From contig NZ_CP102287.1 of NCBI RefSeq assembly GCF_025151385.1, forward strand, positions 2,356,001 to 2,420,000: DNA of 64,000 nt. Direction: 5' to 3'. Below the pieces are notes generated by a model, which made no database searches, had not been told where the DNA came from, and was given only the letters and a program-made list of their open reading frames with translations. The translations under genes were made by a program, and so were the position numbers. Within the stretch, counting starts at the first letter, position 1. Every line of letters starts with the position of its first letter. Shown here one piece after another: positions 44,222 through 54,600 of the stretch. The DNA comes from Hoylesella buccalis ATCC 35310. Lineage in GTDB: Bacteria > Bacteroidota > Bacteroidia > Bacteroidales > Bacteroidaceae.

Positions 44222-47215
44222 ATGCTAAAGATATTAAAATATCTATACTCCATCACTTTTGTGTTCATTCTGGCCATTCAAAGTGGCCCAACATATGCTA
44301 TACATCTGAGTTGGGAGGAGAAAGAATACAATGGCGTATATACAGGAGAAGTACTCAATTACATCGCATTTCCCATTGGGGGAATGGGAGCAGGAATGTT
44401 TTGCCTGGATGGAACAGGCTCTATTTCACATCTATCTGTTCAAAATCATCCCGACTTTCACAACACACCTTATACCTATGCTGCCATTCACGTCAAAGGA
44501 GTGAAGCATGGGACAAAGGTGCTGGAGGGCCAAGTTCCTTTTTGGAAAGTTTTTGGACCTACACAGAGTGGTATGGGACAAGGAGATAAGACATACGGCT
44601 TGCCAAGGTTTCAACACGCATCCTTTCAAGCAAAATTTCCTTTCTCTACCATCCAATTGAAAGACAATGAAATACCTCTTGCTGTCAAGATTACAGGCTG
44701 GAGTCCTTTCATCCCAACAGATGAAGACAACTCAAGTTTACCGCTGGGATTGATAGAATATAAATTTACCAACACATCTACCAATATATTAGAAACAACA
44801 TTTTCGTATAACGCAAAAAATTTTATTGATTCCAAAGGTAACATCAAAGCAACAAAAGGAGGCTTTAAGTTAGTCCCCCGAGACATCAACGAAGATCATG
44901 GAATGGCCATCTATGTAGATGATGCGAATGCACAAGTTGACTATTGCTGGTTCAGAGGCGATTGGTTTGACGCACAGTCGATTGCATGGGACAGAGTTTC
45001 TTCTGACCACATCACAACGAACATGCCTATTGAAGGAGTATCTCCAGGTGCATCCATTTTTGTTCCCATGACGCTTCAACCAGGAGAAACAAGAACCATC
45101 AGCCTCAACTTTTGCTGGTACTTTCCCAACTCTAACCTGACACGAGGCGTCGCAACTGTTACTGGCGAGGCTTTTGTAAAAGGGCCTTCTCAGGGTACCG
45201 AACCCTATCAGAACGACGTGACAGGTTTTATGGGCCGACAACTGCTCAACTCTTTCCGTGGCGGCGGTGATGCTGTTGTTGGAGAACTCGTATCAGACGA
45301 ATTCAAAATCAACAGACGCTTTCTGAAATTTCTGGTCGGAGGTGGAAATCAACCCGAAAAGACATCCGTCAACTTGATTATTGATGGAAAGACGATTGAA
45401 ACAGCGGCGGGTATCAACTCTGAAGCTATGTCTGAGAGGACATGGGATTTGCAGGCTTATCAAGGAAAGACGGCAAAAATCAAGATCGTTGACTTGAGTG
45501 CCTACCCATGGGGACACATCATGGTCGATCAATTTGTCTTGACAGACAATAAAGATGAAAACCTTTCGTCACCCTCAAGTCAAGCGTTCGTCTTAGAAAA
45601 TTTTGAAAAACCAACTTTAGAGGGTTGGACCTTTCAAAAGCCAAACAAACCTATTGAAGACTCTGGAATAACGGATGGTATCTACGCTTACCGGCCATGG
45701 TACGCCAGCAAATTCAAGGATTTACAGGCTGTTATCCATTACTGGAATCAACACAAAGAACAGCTAAGGACTTCGACCGAACTTTTCCGTGATGCCTTCT
45801 TCGATTCCACCCTACCCGCTGAGGTTCTCGAAGCTATATCGAGTAACCTGTCAATCCTCAAGTCTACCACCGTGTTGAGACAGCACGACGGACGCTTCTG
45901 GGCCTGGGAAGGATCTGAAGATGAGGTAGGATCATGTCACGGCAGCTGTACGCATGTATGGAATTATGCACAGGCACTGCCCCACTTGTTCCCTGCAATG
46001 GAACGAACCATGCGCGAAACCGAATTCCTGGTCAACCAGAATGCGGAGGGACACCAGAACTTCAGGACGAACATGCCTATTTCACGTCCGTCACACGACT
46101 TCCATGCAGCTGCCGACGGTCAACTGGGAGGTATCATGAAAGTATATCGTGATTGGCGCATCTCTGGCAATGATGAATGGCTCAAGAGTTTGTACCCAGC
46201 TGTAAAAGCCAGTTTAGACTATTGCATTCGGACATGGGATCCCCATGAAAAGGGAAGCCTCACAGAGCCTCATCACAATACTTACGACATAGAGTTCTGG
46301 GGAGCCGACGGCATGTGCACCAGTTTTTATACAGGAGCTTTGGAGGCATTTGTACATATGAGTGAACATCTTAACAAACAAGCAGGAAAGTACAAGAAGC
46401 TCTTGAAGAGAAGCATTTCTTGCATGGATAAAGAGCTTTTCAATGGTGAATATTATTTCCAAAAAACACAATGGACAGGGTTGGAGGCTAAAAGTCCCAC
46501 CGAGATTCCATCATTTGGAAGTAACTACCGCCATGCAGAAGCCCAGGAGTTGTTGAAAACTGAAGGACCTAAATATCAATATGATACCGGTTGTCTCTCT
46601 GACGGCATCCTCGGCATGTGGATGGCATCGGTTTGCGGACTACCAGAACCGCTGAACCAAACACATGTGAAAAGCCATTTGAACGCCGTATACCAATACA
46701 ACCTGCGCAAAAACATGTACAACCACTATAATACTCAACGACCCTCTTATGCCATGGGAGGTGACGGAGGCTTGCTACTCTGCACATGGCCCAAGGGCGC
46801 AAAACCTACATTACCTTTCGTATACAGCAACGAAGTGTGGACGGGTATTGAATATCAGGTTGCTTCACATCTGATCATGAAAGGTGAAGTAGAAAAAGGA
46901 CTCGAAATAGTCAGGCTGTGCCGCAACAGATACGATGGCAGACGTCGCAACCCATTTGATGAAATAGAATGTGGACACTGGTATGCACGCGCCATGTCGA
47001 GCTACAGCATACTTCAAGCCTTAACAGGTGTAAGGTACGATGCGGTTACTAAGACCATGTACATTAACTCACAAATTGGTGATTTCAAATCATTTATCAG
47101 TACTGATACTGGTTTTGGAACCATAGAACTGAAAAACAACCAACCCTTATTACATGTAGTTTACGGACAAATAGATGTGAAAAAATATCAGATAGAACAT
47201 AACAACAACCACTAA
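44222..47215 (+). CDS. GH116-family glycoside hydrolase, candidate exo-D-arabinofuranosidase
   Basis: The 997-residue secreted enzyme has a signal peptide (cleavage after ATYA-like TYA), an N-terminal beta-sandwich with PIGGMGAGMFCLDGTGSISH, and an (alpha/alpha)6 catalytic barrel with RFWAWEGSEDEVGSCHGSCT followed by HVWNYAQ. The predicted nucleophile is Glu563 (WEG) and the acid/base Asp794 (LSDGILGMW). Between the two, at about residues 325-470, is an inserted beta-sandwich (RRFLKFLVGGGNQPEKT, WGHIMVDQFVL) like the extra domain of some GH32 enzymes. GH116 members include beta-glucosidases but also an actinobacterial exo-beta-D-arabinofuranosidase; the neighbouring GH183 and GH172 genes favour the latter here (inference). 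Confidence 0.88.
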   Translation: MLKILKYLYSITFVFILAIQSGPTYAIHLSWEEKEYNGVYTGEVLNYIAFPIGGMGAGMFCLDGTGSISHLSVQNHPDFHNTPYTYAAIHVKGVKHGTKVLEGQVPFWKVFGPTQSGMGQGDKTYGLPRFQHASFQAKFPFSTIQLKDNEIPLAVKITGWSPFIPTDEDNSSLPLGLIEYKFTNTSTNILETTFSYNAKNFIDSKGNIKATKGGFKLVPRDINEDHGMAIYVDDANAQVDYCWFRGDWFDAQSIAWDRVSSDHITTNMPIEGVSPGASIFVPMTLQPGETRTISLNFCWYFPNSNLTRGVATVTGEAFVKGPSQGTEPYQNDVTGFMGRQLLNSFRGGGDAVVGELVSDEFKINRRFLKFLVGGGNQPEKTSVNLIIDGKTIETAAGINSEAMSERTWDLQAYQGKTAKIKIVDLSAYPWGHIMVDQFVLTDNKDENLSSPSSQAFVLENFEKPTLEGWTFQKPNKPIEDSGITDGIYAYRPWYASKFKDLQAVIHYWNQHKEQLRTSTELFRDAFFDSTLPAEVLEAISSNLSILKSTTVLRQHDGRFWAWEGSEDEVGSCHGSCTHVWNYAQALPHLFPAMERTMRETEFLVNQNAEGHQNFRTNMPISRPSHDFHAAADGQLGGIMKVYRDWRISGNDEWLKSLYPAVKASLDYCIRTWDPHEKGSLTEPHHNTYDIEFWGADGMCTSFYTGALEAFVHMSEHLNKQAGKYKKLLKRSISCMDKELFNGEYYFQKTQWTGLEAKSPTEIPSFGSNYRHAEAQELLKTEGPKYQYDTGCLSDGILGMWMASVCGLPEPLNQTHVKSHLNAVYQYNLRKNMYNHYNTQRPSYAMGGDGGLLLCTWPKGAKPTLPFVYSNEVWTGIEYQVASHLIMKGEVEKGLEIVRLCRNRYDGRRRNPFDEIECGHWYARAMSSYSILQALTGVRYDAVTKTMYINSQIGDFKSFISTDTGFGTIELKNNQPLLHVVYGQIDVKKYQIEHNNNH

Positions 47216-47219
47216 TAAA

Positions 47220-48665
47220 ATGAACCAACCTAATCAAAAAAAAGAAAAAGTATTGGGAAAAGGGATACTCTTTCCCTATATACTACTGACCACGCTCTTT
47301 TTCGCATGGGCCATTCCTAACAACTTGACAGACACCATGCTTGCCGCTTTTAAGCGCATCATGAGTCTTTCTGATTCTAAAACTGCGTGGATTCAAGTAG
47401 TTTGTTATTTACTTGGCTATGGCTGTTGCGCACTTCCTGGCGCATTATTCATCAAGAGATTTACCTACAAGTCTGGCGTATTACTTGGACTGGGACTGTA
47501 TGCATTTGGTGCACTAATGTTCTACCCTGCTAAAATTACCTCCGTTGTCAACATGGAGTTTAGCTTCTACATGTACCTACTTGCCATTTTTGTATTATTT
47601 GCTGGTCTTTCGATACTGGAAACATCTACCAACTCGTACGTCTTGGCACTTGGTCCAGAAAGTACGGCCACACGAAGGCTCAACCTTTCACAGTCGTTCA
47701 ATCCCTTTGGTGCAATTACGGGCGTAGTTCTTAGTCAGATATTCATTTTGTCTCAACTGAATGGACTCACTGCCTCAGAACGTGCTCAGCTTCCAGCAGA
47801 AAGCCTTCAAGCTATTCAAGATAGTGAGCTGAACGCTGTAACTATGGCATACGTTGTTCTTGGTTTCGTCATGATTGCTTTTTTCTTGGCTATTTACTTC
47901 ACAAAAATGCCCCAACTATCTGAAGGCAACGGAAAGGTTGATCTTAAAGCAACCCTTAAACGGTTGTCTCACAACAAGAATTATGTGTGGGGTGTCGTTG
48001 CACAATTTTTTGATATTGGTGCCCAAATCGCTGTGTGGTCTTTCATTATTAGATATGCCATGCAGCAGCTCGATTTTGATGGTGTAATTGCGGCATTAGG
48101 TAATAATCCTTCTGCTGATATGGTTTGTCAAGCATTGCGCGAATTAGAACCTATCGCTGCAGGCTTCTACAATATTTGTGAAACAGTTGGACTTGACGGA
48201 TTGTTGCCACATACCGCTGAACAGGCTGCGGCTACCTATTATATTATGTCTCTCATCCTATTTGTATGTATGCGCTTTGTTTGCACATGGCTCATGCGAT
48301 ATTTCAAGGCCTACAAGATACTTTTGTTCATGTCACTCACAGCGGTTGTATGCTGTTTTGGAGCTATTTTAGGAACAGGTCGCTTTGGTGTCTATTGTCT
48401 CATGGGGATATCTGGATGTCTATCACTCATGTTCCCAACTATCTATGGATATGGATTGAAAGGTCTGGGTGAAGATACCAAAATTGGAGGATCTGGCATG
48501 GTGATGTCTATCGCAGGTGCTGCCATACTAACACAGATACAGGGCATCATTTCTGATGAGACAGGAAGCATTATGACTGCCTATATTGTACCAGCTGTAG
48601 CCTTTTCCGTAATAGCTTATTATAGTTACTTTATTGCACGCAAACAAGAAATATCACAAAGATGA
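47220..48665 (+). CDS. FucP-type sugar:proton symporter (MFS)
   Basis: A 481-residue inner-membrane transporter with about twelve hydrophobic helices. Hallmarks of the FucP/GlcP branch are LFFAWAIPNNLTDTMLAAFK at the N-terminus, GYGCCALPGALFIKRFTYK, LETSTNSYVLALGPESTATR and LNLSQSFNPFGAITG. E. coli FucP moves L-fucose, L-galactose and D-arabinose, which share ring stereochemistry; in this locus D-arabinose is the expected cargo (inference). An insertion of about 50 residues (ALGNNPSADMVCQALRELEP) lies in a loop. It starts five bases after the GH116 stop and overlaps the kinase gene by four bases. Confidence 0.92.
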   Translation: MNQPNQKKEKVLGKGILFPYILLTTLFFAWAIPNNLTDTMLAAFKRIMSLSDSKTAWIQVVCYLLGYGCCALPGALFIKRFTYKSGVLLGLGLYAFGALMFYPAKITSVVNMEFSFYMYLLAIFVLFAGLSILETSTNSYVLALGPESTATRRLNLSQSFNPFGAITGVVLSQIFILSQLNGLTASERAQLPAESLQAIQDSELNAVTMAYVVLGFVMIAFFLAIYFTKMPQLSEGNGKVDLKATLKRLSHNKNYVWGVVAQFFDIGAQIAVWSFIIRYAMQQLDFDGVIAALGNNPSADMVCQALRELEPIAAGFYNICETVGLDGLLPHTAEQAAATYYIMSLILFVCMRFVCTWLMRYFKAYKILLFMSLTAVVCCFGAILGTGRFGVYCLMGISGCLSLMFPTIYGYGLKGLGEDTKIGGSGMVMSIAGAAILTQIQGIISDETGSIMTAYIVPAVAFSVIAYYSYFIARKQEISQR

Positions 48666-50308
48666 TGGAAAACAAAAAATATCAATATGTACTAGGTATC
48701 GACTTTGGTACCGACTCATGCAGGGCACTCGTGGTAGATGCCAGCAATGGAAAAGAAATAGCTGTAGGAGTAGCAGAATATCCCAGATGGAAGCAGGGAT
48801 TATACTGTCAGCCTAAACTTAATCAATACAGACAGCACCCACTCGATTATATTGAATCCTTAGAAACTGCTGTTCATGAAGCCACGGCAGGATTGTCAGA
48901 GACTGAACGTCAGGCTATCGTTGGCATCACCGTCGACACTACTGGCAGTACGCCTGCCATTACCGATGAGCAAGGACAGCCACTGGCACTATCAAAACAG
49001 TATGCCGAGAATCCTGATGCAATGTTTATTCTATGGAAAGACCACACTGCTGTCAAGGAAGCGGAACAAATTAATGAACTAATTGCTAAGCTGAATCTAA
49101 ACTTCAATCAATACTCTGGTGGTACCTATTCATCTGAATGGGTATGGGCCAAGGTTCTACATATTTTAAAAAAAGAAACGCCACTTTGCCAGGACGCCTA
49201 CTCATGGGTGGAACATTGTGATTGGATATCGGGACTGCTTGCTGGTCACATAAAACCAGAAATGATGCTTAGAAGCCGATGTGCAGCGGGGCACAAAGCC
49301 ATGTGGCATGAAGATTGGGGACTACCGTCGAAAGAATATCTAAAGAAGTTACATCCTCAATTAGGTGAGATGCGTGAACATCTTTATCAGAACACCTATA
49401 CTTGCGCACAAATAGCAGGCAAACTAACAGAAGAATGGGCCACCCGCTTAGGACTAACTCCTGGTATTGCAATTGGTGTAGGTACTATTGATGCACACAT
49501 GGGAGCAGTTGGAGCTTCTGTTGCGCCAGGAGTGCTTGTGAGCATCATTGGCACTTCCACATGCGACATTATGGTATCACCGAAAGAATCACTTAAAAAT
49601 CCCTACATTCAAGGCATCAGCGGTCAGGTAGACGGTTCCGTACTACCAGGATATATTGGTATTGAAGCGGGACAAGCAGCTTTCGGTGACATATTTGCTT
49701 GGTTCAAGTCGATAATGTCGTGGACACTCTCAGCCGCATCTAATAAGAATGAAGCCGAAAGCATGAAAAGACAGATTCTGACTCGGTTGACCCAGGAAGC
49801 AGCTAAGATAAAACCACATGCTGCAGGACTAGTGGCACTCGACTGGATGAATGGACGCCGTACACCTAACGCAGACCAAAATCTCAAAGGTGCTATAGCA
49901 AACATTACCTTAGGAACATCGGCTCCTGAAATCTATCGCGCATTGGTAGAATCTACTGCTTTTGGTCTGAAACGTATCATAGAACACATGCGCGAGCAAG
50001 GACTTGATATCAAATCCATGAATGCTGTCGGGGGTATAAGTAAGAAGTCACCATTTGTCATGCAAATCCTCTCCGATGTCACAGAAATGCCCATCAAGAT
50101 TATTAAGTCAGAAAATGCCTGTGCCCTTGGCTCTGCCATGTTTGCAGCTGTCGTATCTGGCATTTACCCAACGATTGAAGAGGCAGAGAAACACATGAGG
50201 TCTGAGGTTGAGAATGAGTATACTCCGAATCCCATGTTGAAACCAATCTATGACCAGCTCTACCAAAAATACTTAGAATTAGGTCATACAGCAGAACAAT
50301 TAATTTAG
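48662..50308 (+). CDS. Ribulokinase-like FGGY-family sugar kinase
   Basis: A cytoplasmic kinase of 548 residues, the length of AraB rather than of fuculokinase (about 470). Motifs are VLGIDFGTDSCRALVVDA (phosphate 1), GITVDTTGSTPAITDE, VEHCDWISGLLAG, RSRCAAGHKAMWHE, GVGTIDAHMGAVGA and the C-terminal NAVGGISKKSPFVMQILSDV. AraB-type enzymes phosphorylate L- and D-ribulose at C5. With FucI making D-ribulose from D-arabinose, the product would be D-ribulose 5-phosphate, a pentose phosphate intermediate needing no aldolase. The ATG overlaps the transporter stop (ATGA), so translation is coupled; a second ATG one codon later is possible. Confidence 0.9.
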   Translation: MMENKKYQYVLGIDFGTDSCRALVVDASNGKEIAVGVAEYPRWKQGLYCQPKLNQYRQHPLDYIESLETAVHEATAGLSETERQAIVGITVDTTGSTPAITDEQGQPLALSKQYAENPDAMFILWKDHTAVKEAEQINELIAKLNLNFNQYSGGTYSSEWVWAKVLHILKKETPLCQDAYSWVEHCDWISGLLAGHIKPEMMLRSRCAAGHKAMWHEDWGLPSKEYLKKLHPQLGEMREHLYQNTYTCAQIAGKLTEEWATRLGLTPGIAIGVGTIDAHMGAVGASVAPGVLVSIIGTSTCDIMVSPKESLKNPYIQGISGQVDGSVLPGYIGIEAGQAAFGDIFAWFKSIMSWTLSAASNKNEAESMKRQILTRLTQEAAKIKPHAAGLVALDWMNGRRTPNADQNLKGAIANITLGTSAPEIYRALVESTAFGLKRIIEHMREQGLDIKSMNAVGGISKKSPFVMQILSDVTEMPIKIIKSENACALGSAMFAAVVSGIYPTIEEAEKHMRSEVENEYTPNPMLKPIYDQLYQKYLELGHTAEQLI

Positions 50309-50342
50309 AATTATATTATCAATAATAAAAGACTAAATCAAA

Positions 50343-51524
50343 ATGAAAACCAACATCACAAGAACAAAAGCATTGCTTTTCACTTTACTTTTTTGTATAA
50401 GTGCTGGTGCACAAGATTTTAATGGCCTCAACATGGGAATGGGCAACCTCTTCCGTATGTCAAAGGCAAAAACTCGCTCACTGAGTCCTGAGAACTTTAA
50501 TGGCGCGAAAGGTGCTGGTGGCATGGCTGACCCCGTTAAAGACAGAGATGTACGCAACAAGGCTGTTAGTGCCCATGCTGCATCAACATTGGGAAAAGGC
50601 TGGAAGGTAAACCCATGCATTGACATTGATGCTGGTGAGACAATGGTTATTGCCGATATCGATGGTCCCGGAGCTATCCAACAGATTTGGATGACACCCA
50701 CTGGTGAATGGCGTAAAACCATTATCCGTATGTATTGGGATGGTGAGAACAACCCTTCTGTAGAGGTGCCAGTTGGTGATTTCTTCTGCGCTGGTTGGGG
50801 AGTGTATGCGCCACTATCATCTATGGCTGTTTGTGTCAATCCAGGCAGTGCTTTCAACTGTTATTGGCAGATGCCATTCAGAAAGCATTGCAAGATAACA
50901 ATGGAGAATCGGGATAAGAAGCCTATGCGCCTTTACTATCAAATCAACTACACGCTGACAGAGGTACCTGAAGATGCGGCTTACTTCCATGCACAGTATC
51001 GTCTGTCTGACCCAACAGTTAAAGCAGAGCATACAATCCTCGATGGCGTCAAGGGACGTGGACAATATGTAGGTACCTACATGGCCATACAGCCCACTAA
51101 CAACGGCTGGTGGGGAGAAGGAGAAATCAAGTTCTTCATGGACGGGGACAAGACCTACCCCACCATTTGCGGAACCGGAACTGAAGACTATTTCTGCGGC
51201 TCGTACAACTTCGAGAACCAGAAGACGCACCAGTTTGAGGAGTTCTGCACACCCTACGCGGGCATGCATCAGGTGATTCGTCCCAACGGCGTGTACATCT
51301 CGCAACAACGCTACGGCTTGTACCGATGGCACATCCTTGACCCCATACGTTTTGAGAAAGACCTAAAGGTAACCATCCAAGACCTGGGGTGGCGCAACGA
51401 CGGTACCTATCTCGATCAGAAGTCGTTCATATCGACCGTGGCCTTCTGGTACCAAGCTGAACCTCATGCTAAGTTTCCAACGCTTCCCGCTACTAACCGT
51501 CTCGAAATAGCAGGACCACTATAA
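50343..51524 (+). CDS. GH172 (DUF2961) glycosidase, candidate exo-alpha-D-arabinofuranosidase
   Basis: A 393-residue secreted protein with a signal peptide (cleavage near AGAQ) and a DUF2961 double beta jelly-roll. Signature blocks are ADIDGPGAIQQIWMTP, IRMYWDGENNPSVEVPVGDF, GRGQYVGTYMAIQP and GTGTEDYFCGSYNF, where Glu281 corresponds to the conserved catalytic-region glutamate. GH172 includes difructose-anhydride/alpha-fructofuranosidases and exo-alpha-D-arabinofuranosidases; the two substrates share furanose stereochemistry. Placed between the ribulokinase and the second SusC, D-arabinofuranose release is the best reading. It is the compact form, without the C-terminal extension of the other copy at 58519. 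Confidence 0.92.
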   Translation: MKTNITRTKALLFTLLFCISAGAQDFNGLNMGMGNLFRMSKAKTRSLSPENFNGAKGAGGMADPVKDRDVRNKAVSAHAASTLGKGWKVNPCIDIDAGETMVIADIDGPGAIQQIWMTPTGEWRKTIIRMYWDGENNPSVEVPVGDFFCAGWGVYAPLSSMAVCVNPGSAFNCYWQMPFRKHCKITMENRDKKPMRLYYQINYTLTEVPEDAAYFHAQYRLSDPTVKAEHTILDGVKGRGQYVGTYMAIQPTNNGWWGEGEIKFFMDGDKTYPTICGTGTEDYFCGSYNFENQKTHQFEEFCTPYAGMHQVIRPNGVYISQQRYGLYRWHILDPIRFEKDLKVTIQDLGWRNDGTYLDQKSFISTVAFWYQAEPHAKFPTLPATNRLEIAGPL

Positions 51525-51569
51525 TCGGAAGCTACTATCAACAAGCAATTACAAATGCCAACATTAACG

Positions 51570-51593
51570 CTCCACAGCTAAGAGAAAGTGGAG
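51570..51593 (+). terminator. Short intercistronic hairpin before the second SusC gene
   Basis: CTCCAC (51570-51575) pairs with GTGGAG (51588-51593) across a 12-base loop. It is weak, without a T-run, and lies where the hairpin before the first susC also lies. Confidence 0.35.
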
Positions 51594-51627
51594 ATAATAA
51601 TCTATTTATAATAAATTAAACTGTCAT

Positions 51628-54600
51628 ATGCGACATTTAAATCTAAATCATTATTGCAAGCGGCTGTTCGTGTTACTCCTTGGCTTCTTCATGGTGCAAG
51701 GAATAGCGTTAGCACAGAAGCCACGACTTGTCAGTGGTCGAGTCCTTGATACAAAAGGAGAGACCCTCATTGGTGTCACTGTAGCAGAAGAAGGAAATAC
51801 AACCAACTCTGTCGTGACCGATGTCACAGGTACTTACCGTATCAGCCTCACCACGGCAAAACCTATTTTGAAATTCAACTACATTGGCTTCAAGGAGAAG
51901 ACCGTCAATGTAGGAGCAGACAACGTCATTGATGTTGCCTTGGAAGAAGACATTTCCTCTTTGGAAGAAGTAGTCGTAGTAGGCTATGGTACCCAGAAGA
52001 AAGCGTCTGTTGTCGGTTCCATTGCCAACATTCAGCCCGAGAAACTAAACATGATGCCCAGCCGTTCACTCAGCAACAGTCTGGCCGGCTTAAGTCCTGG
52101 CGTAATAGCAGTACAGCGCAGCGGTGACCCTTGGTACAATAACTCAGATTTCTGGATTAGAGGTATCAGTAGTTTTGCTGGCAACACGCGTCCTCTTGTT
52201 CTGATTGATGGTATCGAACGCTCACTCAATGACATTGATCCTGATGAAGTAGCGTCGTTCTCCATTTTGAAAGACGCTGCTGCCAGTGCTGTTTACGGTG
52301 TACGTGGTGCCAATGGTGTGATCATGATTGAAACCAAACGCGGTGAGATAGGCAAACCGCAAGTTAACTTACGATTTGAACACTCATTCACACAGCCCGT
52401 CAAACTACCAGAATATGTAGGGAGCGTGAAATACCTCGAACTAATGAACGAGATGTATCGAGATGAAGGAAAGGCTCCAATGGTATCCGAAGCTGTTTTG
52501 GAAAACTACAGAAATCGCACGGACCCAGAGTTGTATCCAGACGTTAATTGGTGGGATACCATTGCAAAAGACTACGCAGACAACACACGTGCCACATTGA
52601 ATATTTCGGGCGGATCCAAACTTTTACGCTATGCATTGGTTGCAGGCTACTTCAATGAAAACGGTATTCTGGAGCGTGACAAGAGACAGGCCTGGGACTC
52701 TTCTTTGAAAGTAAACCGATACACCGTCCGCTCAAATGTCGACATTAACGTCACGAACACAACAGTGGTACGGGTCAACATCGGTGGATTCCTACAAACT
52801 CGTAATGCACCTCCCGGAGACATCACTGATTTTGAGATGTTCTATCAAGCCATGCGCATTCCACCGTATGTACACCCTGCCATCTATGCTGACGGACGCA
52901 TTCCACGTGTACAATACAAGCAGAATCCCTGGGCCTGGGCCACACAAAGAGGATTCGCAAAACTAAACCATAGTAAAATTGAAGCACTCACCTCAGTTGA
53001 ACAGGATTTGAAAGCTATCACCCCAGGATTGAGTGCAAGATTGACCTTCTCTTTCGACAAATTCGCAAGCAACTCTGTGGACAGATCAAAGAACCCCGAC
53101 TACTACAATCCTGCTTCCAGTAGAGATTATAATGGAAACATCGTGACAAGCATCTTATCAAATGGCGAGCAATTCTTAGGCTATTCAAAAAAGGCCGACT
53201 GGGGCAACCAAAGTACATACTTGGAAGGCATGCTTAATTATAACAGAACATTCAACAATAAACACGCTGTCAACCTCATGGCTCTGTACAACCAAAAAAA
53301 TTACGATGATGGTTCTTTTCTACCATTCAGGACACAGGGTTTTGCAGGACGAGCTTCTTATACATTCGAAGATCGCTATATTGCAGAATTCAACTTTGGA
53401 TACAACGGCTCTGAGAACTTCGCCCCCGGTAAGCGATTCGGATTCTTCCCGGCACTCGCAACTGGCTGGATTGTCTCACAGGAACCCTGGATGGAATCTC
53501 TTTCCAAGACGATATCCCTCTTGAAATTAAGAGCCAGTTGGGGTAAGGCTGGAAATAGCGATATCAGCGGCCGACGCTTTGCTTACATCTCAACAATAGA
53601 AAACACAGGTTATTACTATTATGGAACAGATGGGCAGTTCCATCGTTTGGGCAGAGCAGAAGGTGATATTGGTGTGCCGGATTTGACTTGGGAAAAAGTG
53701 ACAAAAACCAATCTTGGTATAGACCTCGGTCTTTTCAACAACAGCATATCTTTAAGCTTCGACGTGTTCAAGGAATGGCGCAAGGATATCTTCATGAAAC
53801 GAAAGAACATCCCTGCATCTGCTGGATTCAACCGTGCGGTGTGGGCAAACTTTGGTAAGGTAGAAAACAGTGGTATTGATTGTTCCCTGAACATTAACCA
53901 CCGGTTCAACAGAGACTTTCAACTGACGGCGTTGGCTAACTTCACCTATGCACACAACAAAATTACCGAATATGACGAGCCAGAGGCCATGAAAGGTACT
54001 TACCGTGCCAGGACAGGAAAACCTGTTGGCCAATTGTTCGGTCTTGTGGCAGAACGTCTGTTTGAAGAAAGCGATTTTGATGAGAACGGAAAGCTGAAAG
54101 AAGGTATTCCTACACAGAAATTCAGTGCCGAGAGTTCGCTCGGACCTGGAGACATCAAATATGTAGACCAGAATGGTGATGGTGAGATTACTGCCATTGA
54201 TCAGACTGCGATTGGCGGAACCATTGACCCACAAATCGTATACGGTTTTGGAGCTACACTCAGATATAAACAATTCGATTTCGGATGCTTCTTTTCTGGC
54301 GTTGGTAAACAATATCGTATTTTGGGGGGAGAGACCTGGTTGCCGGCTTCTTCCATCGGTGCGGGCAACATCTGGTCAAATATAGACGACAGATGGACCA
54401 AGAGTAATCCCAGACAGGATGTATTCTGGCCGCGCATGAACGAGTTGACCATAGACAACAACAAGCAAGCATCAACATGGTGGTTGAAAAATATGAGTTT
54501 TCTCCGCCTAAAGAATGTTGAATTGGGTTATACTCTCCCACGCCATTGGAGTGAAAAGATTGCCATGAAGGATTGCCGCATCTTCTTAAGAGGAAGCAAC

